Notes under the pieces: generated by a model | The model's database searches: none | What the model saw: only the letters and a program-made list of their open reading frames with translations | What the model was told of the DNA's origin: nothing | Assembly: GCF_003957745.1 (NCBI RefSeq) | Contig: NZ_CP020373.1 | Location: forward strand, 4,281,001-4,345,000 | DNA: 64,000 nucleotides | Source of the DNA: Shewanella khirikhana | Lineage (GTDB): Bacteria > Pseudomonadota > Gammaproteobacteria > Enterobacterales > Shewanellaceae | Direction of reading: 5' to 3' | Shown: piece after piece, positions 52,599-60,488 of the stretch | Position numbering within the stretch: position 1 is the stretch's first letter | How the letters are laid out: each line of letters starts with the position of its first letter | Made by a program: the position numbers and the translations under genes

Positions 52599-53252
52599 AT
52601 GTTAAATATGGATTTCGCCAAGCGGGTTGTAATAGACACCGCCCAGCAACCCTGGCTGCCCAGCCCGCTGGCGGGCATTGAGCGTAAACCCCTCGCCAGA
52701 GAGGGCGCAGAGTCAGGCCATGCCACCAGTCTGGTGCGTTACGCGCCGGGGGCTCGTTTTGCTCGCCACAGCCATCCAAGGGGCGAAGAGATACTGGTGC
52801 TCGAAGGGGTCTTCAGCGATGAAACCGGCGACTATGGCCCGGGCACTTATATTCGCAATCCACCGGGCAGCAGCCATGCGCCTTTCAGCGAGCAGGGCTG
52901 TATATTGTTTGTGAAACTGGCTCAGTTTGCCCAAGGTGATGATGTAAGCGTGAGACTGGATACCAGCAAGGCCGAGTGGCTGCCCGGTCACGGCGGTCTT
53001 AAGGTGATGCCGCTGCACAGTTTTGAGGTCGAGCATACGGCGCTGGTGCTCTGGCCTGCGGGCGAAGTGTTTGTCCCCCATCGTCACTTCGGCGGTGAAG
53101 AGATTCTGGTGCTCAGGGGTACATTCAAGGATGAATACGGCAGTTACCCGGCCTTGAGTTGGATCCGCAGCCCCCATATGAGCCAGCATCACCCCTTCGT
53201 GGATGAGGAAACCCTTATCCTGGTAAAAACGGGGCATTTACCTCTGGCATAG
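52599..53252 (+). CDS. Double-cupin protein (ChrR cupin-like)
   Basis: 217 residues with two related cupin halves. The metal motifs are ARHSHPRGEEILVLEG (about 50-65) and VPHRHFGGEEILVLRG (about 155-170), each His-x-His...Glu. The second half is a near repeat of the first. ChrR-type cupins bind Zn and sense oxidants, but no anti-sigma domain is fused here. It lies 69 nt after the osmC-like gene. Confidence 0.85.
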   Translation: MLNMDFAKRVVIDTAQQPWLPSPLAGIERKPLAREGAESGHATSLVRYAPGARFARHSHPRGEEILVLEGVFSDETGDYGPGTYIRNPPGSSHAPFSEQGCILFVKLAQFAQGDDVSVRLDTSKAEWLPGHGGLKVMPLHSFEVEHTALVLWPAGEVFVPHRHFGGEEILVLRGTFKDEYGSYPALSWIRSPHMSQHHPFVDEETLILVKTGHLPLA

Positions 53253-53352
53253 CAGACTCGTCCTTGGCGCCATGAAATGCCGTTATCTGGAATAACGGCT
53301 AACCAAATAGCTTTAAGATTGGCTTATTGTTTAGCTTAGAGCGCCAAAAGCA

Positions 53353-53598
53353 TCAGAACACGTAGCCGAAGTACCAGACACCCAACACCATGGCCAACAG
53401 GACTGCCACCCCAATCAGGGTATTGTAGGGGCCTTGCATCTGCGCGCTCAGATGGGGATGCTCAACCAGATAATTCTGTATTAAATCATTGGCTTCTTTC
53501 AGGCCAATGCCTCGACTGGCGCGAAGCATCTTGATGGCGTCGATTTTTCGGCCCTGATGCAGGGCATCGAGCACGTTGGACTCATGGATGTGATTCAC
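53353..53598 (-). CDS. Small protein with L7/L12 C-terminal-like domain and TM anchor
   Basis: 81 residues from GTG 53598 with AAGGAG 6 nt upstream. Residues about 10-50 (VLDALHQGRKIDAIKMLRASRGIGLKEANDLI split by KMLR) match the helix-strand pattern of the ribosomal L7/L12 C-terminal domain. A TM segment follows (LIGVAVLLAMVLGVWYFGYVF). Such proteins are known as small hypothetical membrane proteins; no ribosomal role is implied. Confidence 0.7.
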   Translation of the reverse strand: MNHIHESNVLDALHQGRKIDAIKMLRASRGIGLKEANDLIQNYLVEHPHLSAQMQGPYNTLIGVAVLLAMVLGVWYFGYVF

Positions 53599-53824
53599 GG
53601 GTGGCTCCTTATGATTCCGTTCATTGGGAGTGGTTTGTACTCTGCTTCCGGCTGCCTTTCTGTTCGATGTCGCAACAAAAAGGGGTGCCAGCGGCTTCGC
53701 CAAGCATAGCAGTAACCGGGCAGCCATCGAGCCTGCCCAGGCAGAAAGGCACCTTTGTCTGACCCGGTGCGGCAGTCAGGTTGGCCAGGGTGTTTGTATC
53801 CTCAGCGCCGGATGCCGCGTGGCA

Positions 53825-54832
53825 TCAACGGGGCAGTCGGCGTAAGTCCCGATAATCAAAGGACACCCTGTGCACCCGATCCATCCCCAGCAGTCTGAGC
53901 CTTGGGGTAATGGCCATTTTGGCCACCATGCCCGGGTCGCCAAACAGGAACAGCCGTTGCCAGCGACTCACACGGATTTTCTGCGCCAGAACCTCGGTGG
54001 CTTCCCGCAATTGGATCCGCTTATGGTCGATACGGTCACAATCGCCCTGATTGGAAATCAGCCCCTGATAATAAAAGCGCCGCTCCCGCAGCATCAGTTC
54101 CAGCAGCGGCTTGTGCAGGTATAAATCCTCGCGGCTGCGGCCCCAGTGGTACAAATAAATATCCGCTTCGTGGCCACGGGCCAGAGCCTCTTCCACCATG
54201 GCCACGGCCGCACCAATGCCGGTATCGAAGGCGAAAATCAGCAGTTCATCCTGGCCATAGGCACTGCGATAACGGCAGCGTCCCCAGGGTTCGGTCAGCT
54301 GGATCTCATCGCCGGGGCTGAGGATTTCATGTAGCCAGCTGCTGAACAGGCCATTGGGTTTACGGCGAATGTGCAGCGAAAACGAATTGGCATCGTCGCC
54401 CGAGGCAATGGCATAGCTGCGGCTCACCCCGGCCGGGTTGCGAATCGACACGCACTGGCCCGGCTGAAAGGCATAGCCCGGCGGCGCGGCAAACACAAAG
54501 CGACTGACATCATCGTTCAGCGAGTGACGCCGCACCAGTCTGGCCCGGTACAGCTGCTGTTCGATATTGCTGACCAGATGCATATTGGCACGCGCCGGAC
54601 AATTACAGGCCAGCACCATGCCCTGTTGTTTCAGGGTGGGTGGCAGGCCAATTTGTCCTGCTGGGGGCAGCGGACCATCCAGATGTTTGAGTAAGCATGC
54701 CTGGCAGTTGCCCGGGGTGCATGAATGGCCCATCTCATGGCCGTGACGTATCAGCGCATCCAGTACCGTTTCGCCGGGGAGGGCATAAACGGGCTGCTCG
54801 TCGAGATAAAACAGGGTCAGAGTTTGAGTCAT
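53825..54832 (-). CDS. Ferredoxin-NAD(P)H reductase-type flavoprotein
   Basis: 335 residues. An N-terminal plant-type [2Fe-2S] domain has SCTPGNCQACLL plus a fourth Cys in ACNCPA. The FAD domain follows (RSYAIASGDD) and then the NAD(P) domain (FDTGIGAAVAMVEEA) ending in LFGDPGMVAKM. It resembles Hcr and CDP-6-deoxyglucoseen reductase-type electron transfer proteins. The redox partner is not adjacent. Confidence 0.85.
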   Translation of the reverse strand: MTQTLTLFYLDEQPVYALPGETVLDALIRHGHEMGHSCTPGNCQACLLKHLDGPLPPAGQIGLPPTLKQQGMVLACNCPARANMHLVSNIEQQLYRARLVRRHSLNDDVSRFVFAAPPGYAFQPGQCVSIRNPAGVSRSYAIASGDDANSFSLHIRRKPNGLFSSWLHEILSPGDEIQLTEPWGRCRYRSAYGQDELLIFAFDTGIGAAVAMVEEALARGHEADIYLYHWGRSREDLYLHKPLLELMLRERRFYYQGLISNQGDCDRIDHKRIQLREATEVLAQKIRVSRWQRLFLFGDPGMVAKMAITPRLRLLGMDRVHRVSFDYRDLRRLPR

Positions 54833-55203
54833 GATGCCTTGCTTCAGAGATTGCCGTACGCCCTACGTTGTATTTTTTGCTCAGTGAAATCAAATGAAAC
54901 TTTATGTTGGTTTTATTGATTTTTATGGCTTCATGTACTATGCAAATTCATTTTTCATTTATTTCATCGCGTTAACTGCGCTTCCAGGCAAAAGTTTGTT
55001 GGATGCTGTGTGTGGTCTTATCAGTGGTATCGACGCTATCGACATGGGTTTGGGCTTACAAATTGCCTTCAGGCGAGATACCTGGGCACACCGTGAAGCC
55101 GCTGTGACCTGTGCGTGACCCTTCCGTGATCTTTTAAGGGCAATCTTCCAAATGCAGGGTGTTTAGGTCGTCGCCCTTTCTGACCAACCTGGGAGAACAT
55201 CTT
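54833..55203. other. AT-rich intergenic region
   Basis: 371 bp. A 74-codon open frame (54894-55118) has no ribosome site and an unlikely composition, so I do not call it. Promoters for both flanking genes should lie here; none is clear. Confidence 0.5.
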
Positions 55204-55548
55204 ATGAATAGCAAACTGATTGTCGCCGGCCTGATGCTGTGTACTGCCGCCGGAAGCGCCTTCGCCGAAGGCCGTGGAAACGGCAAACCTCTGGGCACCA
55301 TTTATGTGTCAGGACAAGGGCTTTACTACGATACCTTTGCCACCACGCCACTGCCATTTAGGCCCAACGCCCGATATCAACAGCTGGATCCGGCTGCCCC
55401 TATGGGCCCTACCACAGCATATGGCCCGGGTGACAACGGCTATGTGGGCGGCCGCTGGTGGATAGATACCAACGGCGATGGCGTGATGGACGACATGGAT
55501 ACCTATTTCTCCTGCCCCTTGCTGGGCCCGGGGCGTGAAACGCCCTGA
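55204..55548 (+). CDS. Secreted hypothetical protein with an EF-hand-like loop
   Basis: 114 residues. The signal peptide ends in GSAFAEG. The mature protein is Gly/Pro/Tyr-rich and near its end carries WWIDTNGDGVMDDMDTYF, an EF-hand or dockerin-like Ca loop (D-x-N-x-D-x-V-x2-D). One Cys follows. No known family. Confidence 0.65.
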   Translation: MNSKLIVAGLMLCTAAGSAFAEGRGNGKPLGTIYVSGQGLYYDTFATTPLPFRPNARYQQLDPAAPMGPTTAYGPGDNGYVGGRWWIDTNGDGVMDDMDTYFSCPLLGPGRETP

Positions 55549-55560
55549 AACCCTCAATCC

Positions 55561-55581
55561 AGCCCCGCAAGGGGCTTTTTT
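55561..55581 (+). terminator. Terminator
   Basis: AGCCCC-GCAA-GGGGCT followed by TTTTTT, 12 nt after the secreted protein gene. Confidence 0.9.
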
Positions 55582-55588
55582 GTAAGTA

Positions 55589-56527
55589 TCACAACCGCTG
55601 ATGCCCAAGATATACCTGCATCTGCGGCTGGCGCTCATTGAGTGCCTTCAGCGCCAGCAGGCTTTGGCGGTTCAGCGGCTGGTTTTGGGTGAAATCACCC
55701 GGTTCTACCCCATGCTGCCAACCCCAGGCCGTATGGCTGGTGTCACCCACAATCAATACCGGGCCATTCCGGGTATTGAGCACATAGGCGCTGCTGCCTT
55801 CGGTGTGGCCGGGTACCTTGAGGGCAAACACGCTGGCATCGCCAAATATGTCTATTACCCCTTGCTCATCGAAACGCCATTCATTCAGCGCTGGCCTGCC
55901 AGCCAGCAGGGTATCGGCCACCTTGCGGGTAAAGAGGTTGAGTACCCCATGGCTGTGGGCTTCCTGCGTGCCGGTGTAGATGGGAATATCTTTGGCAAGT
56001 TCCGGCAGGCCGCTGATATGGTCCAGATGCAGATGGGTCAGCAATATTCCTGCAATGGGCGCACCTGCGGCCAGTTCACCGCTGCTGCGACGCAGCTTGA
56101 GTTTTTCAAAGCCAAAGGCGCTGTGCAGCAGCGAGCCCACGCCAAAGTCGGCAGGGTTGTCCAGCAACGCCTTAGCCACGCCGGTGTCGATAAAAAAGCG
56201 GCCATGGGTTGGATGGATAAATTCATACAGATACACCTCTATGGGCTCGTCTTTGTCGACCAGACCTGCTGCTTTGGCCTCATCGCTGTTTAAGTTCAGC
56301 AGGCCGCTGAGTGGCACCTGCCAGTCGGCGCTCACCTGCATTGTGAAGGCGATATTACCGGGCGATTCGAGGCTGGCTTCCATGGCGGCCATCGACACGG
56401 GCTTGCCCAGACTGGCCGGCTGGCTGGGGTGGCTCGTTTGGCGGGTGTCCCAGTTCATCGCCAGCAGAATAACCGCCAGCAATGTGCCGGCGAGCAGTAA
56501 CAGGCGTGGCAGGCTGAGTTTGTTCAT
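55589..56527 (-). CDS. Metallo-beta-lactamase-fold hydrolase
   Basis: 312 residues. An N-terminal hydrophobic signal or anchor (LLLLAGTLLAVILLAM) is followed by the MBL domain with ILLTHLHLDHISGLPEL (HxHxDH), KVPGHTEGSSAY and later LIVGDTSHTAWG; Zn ligands look complete. The substrate is unknown; quorum-lactonase-like and other MBL hydrolases share this pattern. It is divergent from the LysR gene. Confidence 0.85.
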   Translation of the reverse strand: MNKLSLPRLLLLAGTLLAVILLAMNWDTRQTSHPSQPASLGKPVSMAAMEASLESPGNIAFTMQVSADWQVPLSGLLNLNSDEAKAAGLVDKDEPIEVYLYEFIHPTHGRFFIDTGVAKALLDNPADFGVGSLLHSAFGFEKLKLRRSSGELAAGAPIAGILLTHLHLDHISGLPELAKDIPIYTGTQEAHSHGVLNLFTRKVADTLLAGRPALNEWRFDEQGVIDIFGDASVFALKVPGHTEGSSAYVLNTRNGPVLIVGDTSHTAWGWQHGVEPGDFTQNQPLNRQSLLALKALNERQPQMQVYLGHQRL

Positions 56528-56671
56528 CTTGGTTCCTTCATCATTTGTCGCGTCAGTTGAGTGCTTGGTGAGCTTTTAGGTATGCTTTCATGAATGGGTG
56601 TGAGCCACAATTGGCTAATTTTTGATGTGTGTATTCATTTTTGAATAGCAATTGTCTGAATAAGGGATGCG

Positions 56672-57592
56672 ATGAACAGCAAACTCAACTGGGAAGATAT
56701 TCGTCTGTTTGTGGCGGTGGCGGAACTTGGCAGTTTCAGCGCGGCTGCGCGCCATTTGGGGCTGGGCCAGCCCACCCTGAGCCGCCGCATTGCCGAGCTT
56801 GAAGGACAGTTGGGCGAGCCACTGTTTGTGCGAAAGCCACAGGGCTGTGAATTGGCGCCCGCAGGAGAGCGTCTGTTACCGGCTGCGGCGCAAATGGCTC
56901 AGTGGGCGCGGGATGCGGAGGTCAGTCTGGCCCGTCCCGCTGAGCGGGTTGCAGGCAAGGTGCGGGTGACGGCGCCGCCCGGTATTGCGCTGACCCTGCT
57001 GACCCAGTTTGCCAGCCAGATAAAGGCGCGCTTCCCGGCACTGACGCTGGAAGTGCTGTCTACCACCACGACCCTGGATTTGTCCCGCGGGGAGGCGGAT
57101 ATTGCCCTGCGCACCCATGAGGTGATTGAGCCTGGGCTGATGACTCTGGGCAAGCTTCGCAGCAAGCCTGGGCTTTATGCCAGCGCCGACTATGCGGCGT
57201 CGCTGTCTGCGGCGGCGACAATCGGCGATCTGGATTTGATTTGCTGGAGTGACGATCAAGGTCATTTTCAGGTTAACCGCGAGCTCAATCGCATGGTGCC
57301 TGGCTTCAAGCCGGTGTTCAGCAGCGATGATTTCAACGTGCAGCTGGCGGCCTGTGTGCAGGGCCTTGGTGCCATGGTGCTGTTCGACGGCATTATGGGC
57401 CATCCGATGCTCAAGTCTCTGGTGTTGTTGCCGGTGCCGCTGGACAGGGAATACCTGGGCGAGGTGTTTATTCAGGTGCATCGCCGCCTGTATGGGTTGC
57501 CAAGGATTATGGCAGTGCTGGCAGCATTGGATGACTTTGGTCGAAGTATTGGCGAATACCAGGGCGTAGATGAATTGCTGGCAGCTGACTAA
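56672..57592 (+). CDS. LysR-family transcriptional regulator
   Basis: 306 residues. The N-terminal winged HTH is DIRLFVAVAELGSFSAAARH then LGLGQPTLSRRIAELE; the effector domain begins near 90 (VRVTAPPGIALTLL). It lies divergent from the MBL-fold gene (144-bp gap), which is therefore its most likely target. Confidence 0.92.
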   Translation: MNSKLNWEDIRLFVAVAELGSFSAAARHLGLGQPTLSRRIAELEGQLGEPLFVRKPQGCELAPAGERLLPAAAQMAQWARDAEVSLARPAERVAGKVRVTAPPGIALTLLTQFASQIKARFPALTLEVLSTTTTLDLSRGEADIALRTHEVIEPGLMTLGKLRSKPGLYASADYAASLSAAATIGDLDLICWSDDQGHFQVNRELNRMVPGFKPVFSSDDFNVQLAACVQGLGAMVLFDGIMGHPMLKSLVLLPVPLDREYLGEVFIQVHRRLYGLPRIMAVLAALDDFGRSIGEYQGVDELLAAD

Positions 57593-57636
57593 GCCCAGCG
57601 TCTTTGACCAAGCCCAGCGTCTTTGACTAAGCCCGG
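57591..57636 (+). repeat. Short 19-bp direct repeat after the LysR gene
   Basis: AAGCCCAGCGTCTTTGAC occurs at 57591 and 57610, with the first bases of a third copy at 57629. No role is evident. The rest of the 191-bp gap to the EAL gene shows nothing further. Confidence 0.7.
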
Positions 57637-57783
57637 TGCCTTATCAGTGAGTTAGCCGCAAGCAGCTGCCTGGCACTCCTGCGCCGCAGAAGTCTGGTAA
57701 GCCATGCCTTAGCACCCGGCAGGCTGCAACTCATGCTTTTGAACTACACTTTTCAGACGTCCCTGTTTCAAGGTCGCGTCGCC

Positions 57784-59613
57784 ATGAACAAAACCGAGCT
57801 GAATGTAATGGATGTTGGCTCCACCCTTGCCGAGTCCATGCGGGTGAAGGATCTTGAACTGCTGCAAACCGTCATTGAAGACAACGAAACCCCGCTGCAG
57901 TCCATGTCTGAGCTGTTGGCCAAGCTGTGTGGTATGCCCATCAGCGGTGTGAGTCTGGTCGACTCCAATACCGTGTGGATCAAGGCACACCACGGCATTG
58001 AGGCGGAAAGTCTGCCACGGCAGGGGGCATTTTGCGGTGCTGCCATCGATGCCCACGATGACCTGTTTGTGGTGGAAAATGCCAGTGAAGATCCGCGGTT
58101 TTGTCACAATCCGCTGGTGAGTCAGGCGCCCTCTATTCGCTTCTATGCAGCCTACGCCTTTCAGGGCGGGCGTGGCTTTCCGGTCGGAACCCTGTGGATG
58201 ATGGATACCCAGCCGCACCGAATGGACGAAGAAAAACAGGCCATTCTCAAGTGCCTTGGCGCCTACCTGGATCAGTCCATTCAGAACATGTACCGCTGCC
58301 CCGTGACCGGGCTGCCAAACCGTAAAAGCTTTTTGCGCCGCACCCAGGCGCTGCTGAATGAGTCACAGCAAAAAGTCAGTACCGCCTTTATCCATGTGCA
58401 TCGGATGCGGCATCTTGCCAGCGCTTATGGGCTGGATTTTCGTGATGCCGTTATCCGACATATCTCTTCAAGGCTCAGCCAATGGTGCAAGGGTGGCGTG
58501 CTGGCGCATTTTGGCGCCGGTAACTTTGCCTATGCCTGGGCCGGCAGTTACCAAAAGGCCGACCTGCGCCAGATATTGCACGCCATTGAGGCGCCGGTGA
58601 CCGAGGGTGGGGTGACGATTTCGGTCAATGTGAGCGTGGGTATTGCCAGCGCCGAACCTGATTTTGCCTGCGCCGCCGCCCTGACCGAACTGGCTGAGTT
58701 GGCGGCCTCGGAAAAACAGCGTCTTGGGCTGTCGAACATCCATTATCAGGATGGTGTGGCCAACCACAGGTTGTCGAAAGATCTGCAGGCCTGCCTGCAT
58801 GCCGACAGCGCCGAAAATCATTTTGCTCCCTATTATCAGCCGCAGGTGGATATGGCCTCGGGCGGCATCTTTGGCTTTGAAGCACTGCTGCGCTGGCATA
58901 ACCCGGAGCACAGCGATACCCCGGTGTGGCAGGTGCTGACCCAGATTGAAGCCATGGGCAAAACTCCGGCGCTGGATTTGTTGATGTTTGAGAAGGTGTG
59001 TCGTGACCTCAGCCACTGGCAACGTCAGGGGATGACGTTGCCGAAGATGTCGGTCAATATCTCCCGCACCACCTTGCAGACAGAGTCGCTGGACGTGAAA
59101 TTGTTCGAGCTGGCAACAAGGTACGGCCTGAAAACCGCCGACTTCACCCTGGAGATCACCGAAAGCGGCGTGCCCCTGGATGACAGCGTGCTCAGTCAGC
59201 GCATCGAGCGTTTACAGGAGATTGGTTTTCATATCGCGGTGGATGATTTTGGCACCGGCATGTCCAATATCGGCACCCTGAAAACCATTGCCTGCAACCT
59301 GCTGAAGGTGGACCGCCAATTTGTGCATGGGGTGGCCGGTAATCCACATATCGCCGCGCTGCTGAGGCTGATTAAGGGCACCGCCGATTCCATGGGCGTG
59401 GCGCTGCTGGTGGAAGGGGTGGAGAGTCAGGATGATCTCGATTGGTTGCTGTCTTCGGGTATCTATCTGATCCAGGGTTGGTATTTTGCTAAGGCGCTGG
59501 AAGGGCGTCACATTGAAGCCCTGCTCAGGCAAGCGCCAACGCCCGCCGCTTCGCAGTCGATGCAGGCGCGCGCCGAAGGCTTGAGGTGCTTTTTGAAAAA
59601 ATGGCAAAGCTGA
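57784..59613 (+). CDS. GAF-like/degenerate-GGDEF/EAL protein
   Basis: 609 residues, no TM segment visible. Residues about 30-180 look like a GAF sensor domain (FCGAAIDAHDDLFVVENASE). The following GGDEF-type domain has lost its active site: AHFGAGNFAYAW stands in the place of GGDEF. The EAL domain is intact (FGFEALLRWHNPE near 361, EITESGVPLDD, DDFGTGMSNIGTL, LLVEGVESQDD). It is probably a c-di-GMP phosphodiesterase regulated by the GAF-like domain. Confidence 0.88.
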   Translation: MNKTELNVMDVGSTLAESMRVKDLELLQTVIEDNETPLQSMSELLAKLCGMPISGVSLVDSNTVWIKAHHGIEAESLPRQGAFCGAAIDAHDDLFVVENASEDPRFCHNPLVSQAPSIRFYAAYAFQGGRGFPVGTLWMMDTQPHRMDEEKQAILKCLGAYLDQSIQNMYRCPVTGLPNRKSFLRRTQALLNESQQKVSTAFIHVHRMRHLASAYGLDFRDAVIRHISSRLSQWCKGGVLAHFGAGNFAYAWAGSYQKADLRQILHAIEAPVTEGGVTISVNVSVGIASAEPDFACAAALTELAELAASEKQRLGLSNIHYQDGVANHRLSKDLQACLHADSAENHFAPYYQPQVDMASGGIFGFEALLRWHNPEHSDTPVWQVLTQIEAMGKTPALDLLMFEKVCRDLSHWQRQGMTLPKMSVNISRTTLQTESLDVKLFELATRYGLKTADFTLEITESGVPLDDSVLSQRIERLQEIGFHIAVDDFGTGMSNIGTLKTIACNLLKVDRQFVHGVAGNPHIAALLRLIKGTADSMGVALLVEGVESQDDLDWLLSSGIYLIQGWYFAKALEGRHIEALLRQAPTPAASQSMQARAEGLRCFLKKWQS

Positions 59614-59798
59614 GGTTGTCATCTGTGTCTGCCGGGGTATGATGCTGTCAGGGTCTGCAGTTCACCCAGGCATCGCCGCAGCGCAAGCTGAGCTAAACCT
59701 GCCCTCTTATCATATTGGTACCGACACATTCGCGTGCCCCGTTGGAAGCCGGCGATCACTGACACCCCAAGGCGGGCGCGCCTGTGCGAGGTACAGTC

Positions 59799-60350
59799 AT
59801 GAAACACCCAATGCCTTTTATGGCCGCCGATATCTCGGCTTTGGCCAAATCCCTGCGTAAGCAACTGATGGCCTGTGAGCAGTTCCCAACCCATGTGGAA
59901 ATGTTAAACCTGCTTGCCCGCGCCAATGGTTATCAAAATTTTCAACAGTTTAAAGCCGAGCAGGACAATTCAACATTGCCCGTTACCGAACCCGATCCCT
60001 TTGCGGTCACGGCGGCGCCGGCAAGCCAAAGCCAGTTGGATGTCGCCATTCCTGCCAAACTCAGGCCCTTTATGGATGAAGCCTATGTGCTGCGCCAATG
60101 GCCGACGCGGTTTGCGCTGCAACAACAAAGCCTGTGGTTTTTCTGGTGTCGTTTCCGCTATGGGGTTGAATACACAGAGGCCGAAGTAAACGCCTTACTC
60201 AAACCTTTCATCTGCTTTGGTGATCACCCTCTAATCCGCCGGGAGCTGGTGAATAAATCGCTGCTGGGCCGCACCATGGATGGCGGTCGCTACTGGCGGC
60301 AAAGCGCGATTCCGCCCCAGGGGTTTGAAGCGCTTGCCGACGTATGGTGA
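59799..60350 (+). CDS. DUF2087-like hypothetical protein
   Basis: 183 residues. Residues about 10-55 are helical (ISALAKSLRKQLMACEQFP; LNLLARANGYQNFQQFK). The C-terminal half has YTEAEVNALLKPF, HPLIRRELVNKSLLGRTMDG and GRYWRQ, the DUF2087 pattern, often fused to regulators. Function unknown. The AGGTAC site supports ATG 59799. Confidence 0.7.
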   Translation: MKHPMPFMAADISALAKSLRKQLMACEQFPTHVEMLNLLARANGYQNFQQFKAEQDNSTLPVTEPDPFAVTAAPASQSQLDVAIPAKLRPFMDEAYVLRQWPTRFALQQQSLWFFWCRFRYGVEYTEAEVNALLKPFICFGDHPLIRRELVNKSLLGRTMDGGRYWRQSAIPPQGFEALADVW

Positions 60351-60361
60351 CAAAATGCCGG

Positions 60362-60387
60362 GCCCCGGGGTGATTTCGGGGCTTTTC
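60362..60387 (+). terminator. Terminator
   Basis: GCCCCG...CGGGGC hairpin followed by TTTTCT just after the DUF2087-like gene. Confidence 0.7.
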
Positions 60388-60488
60388 TGTTGCAGCAGAT
60401 GCAAGTAGCATGATTTTTAACCCAATAATACCTTTGGGATTTAACAGGATGTTCCGGCGCTGTGTCGGCACGCTCAAGGAATTGCTCG

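Noticed and set aside
54894..55118. 74-codon open frame in an AT-rich gap
   Set aside because: No ribosome site, no recognisable domain, and it ends in a sequence without coding character.
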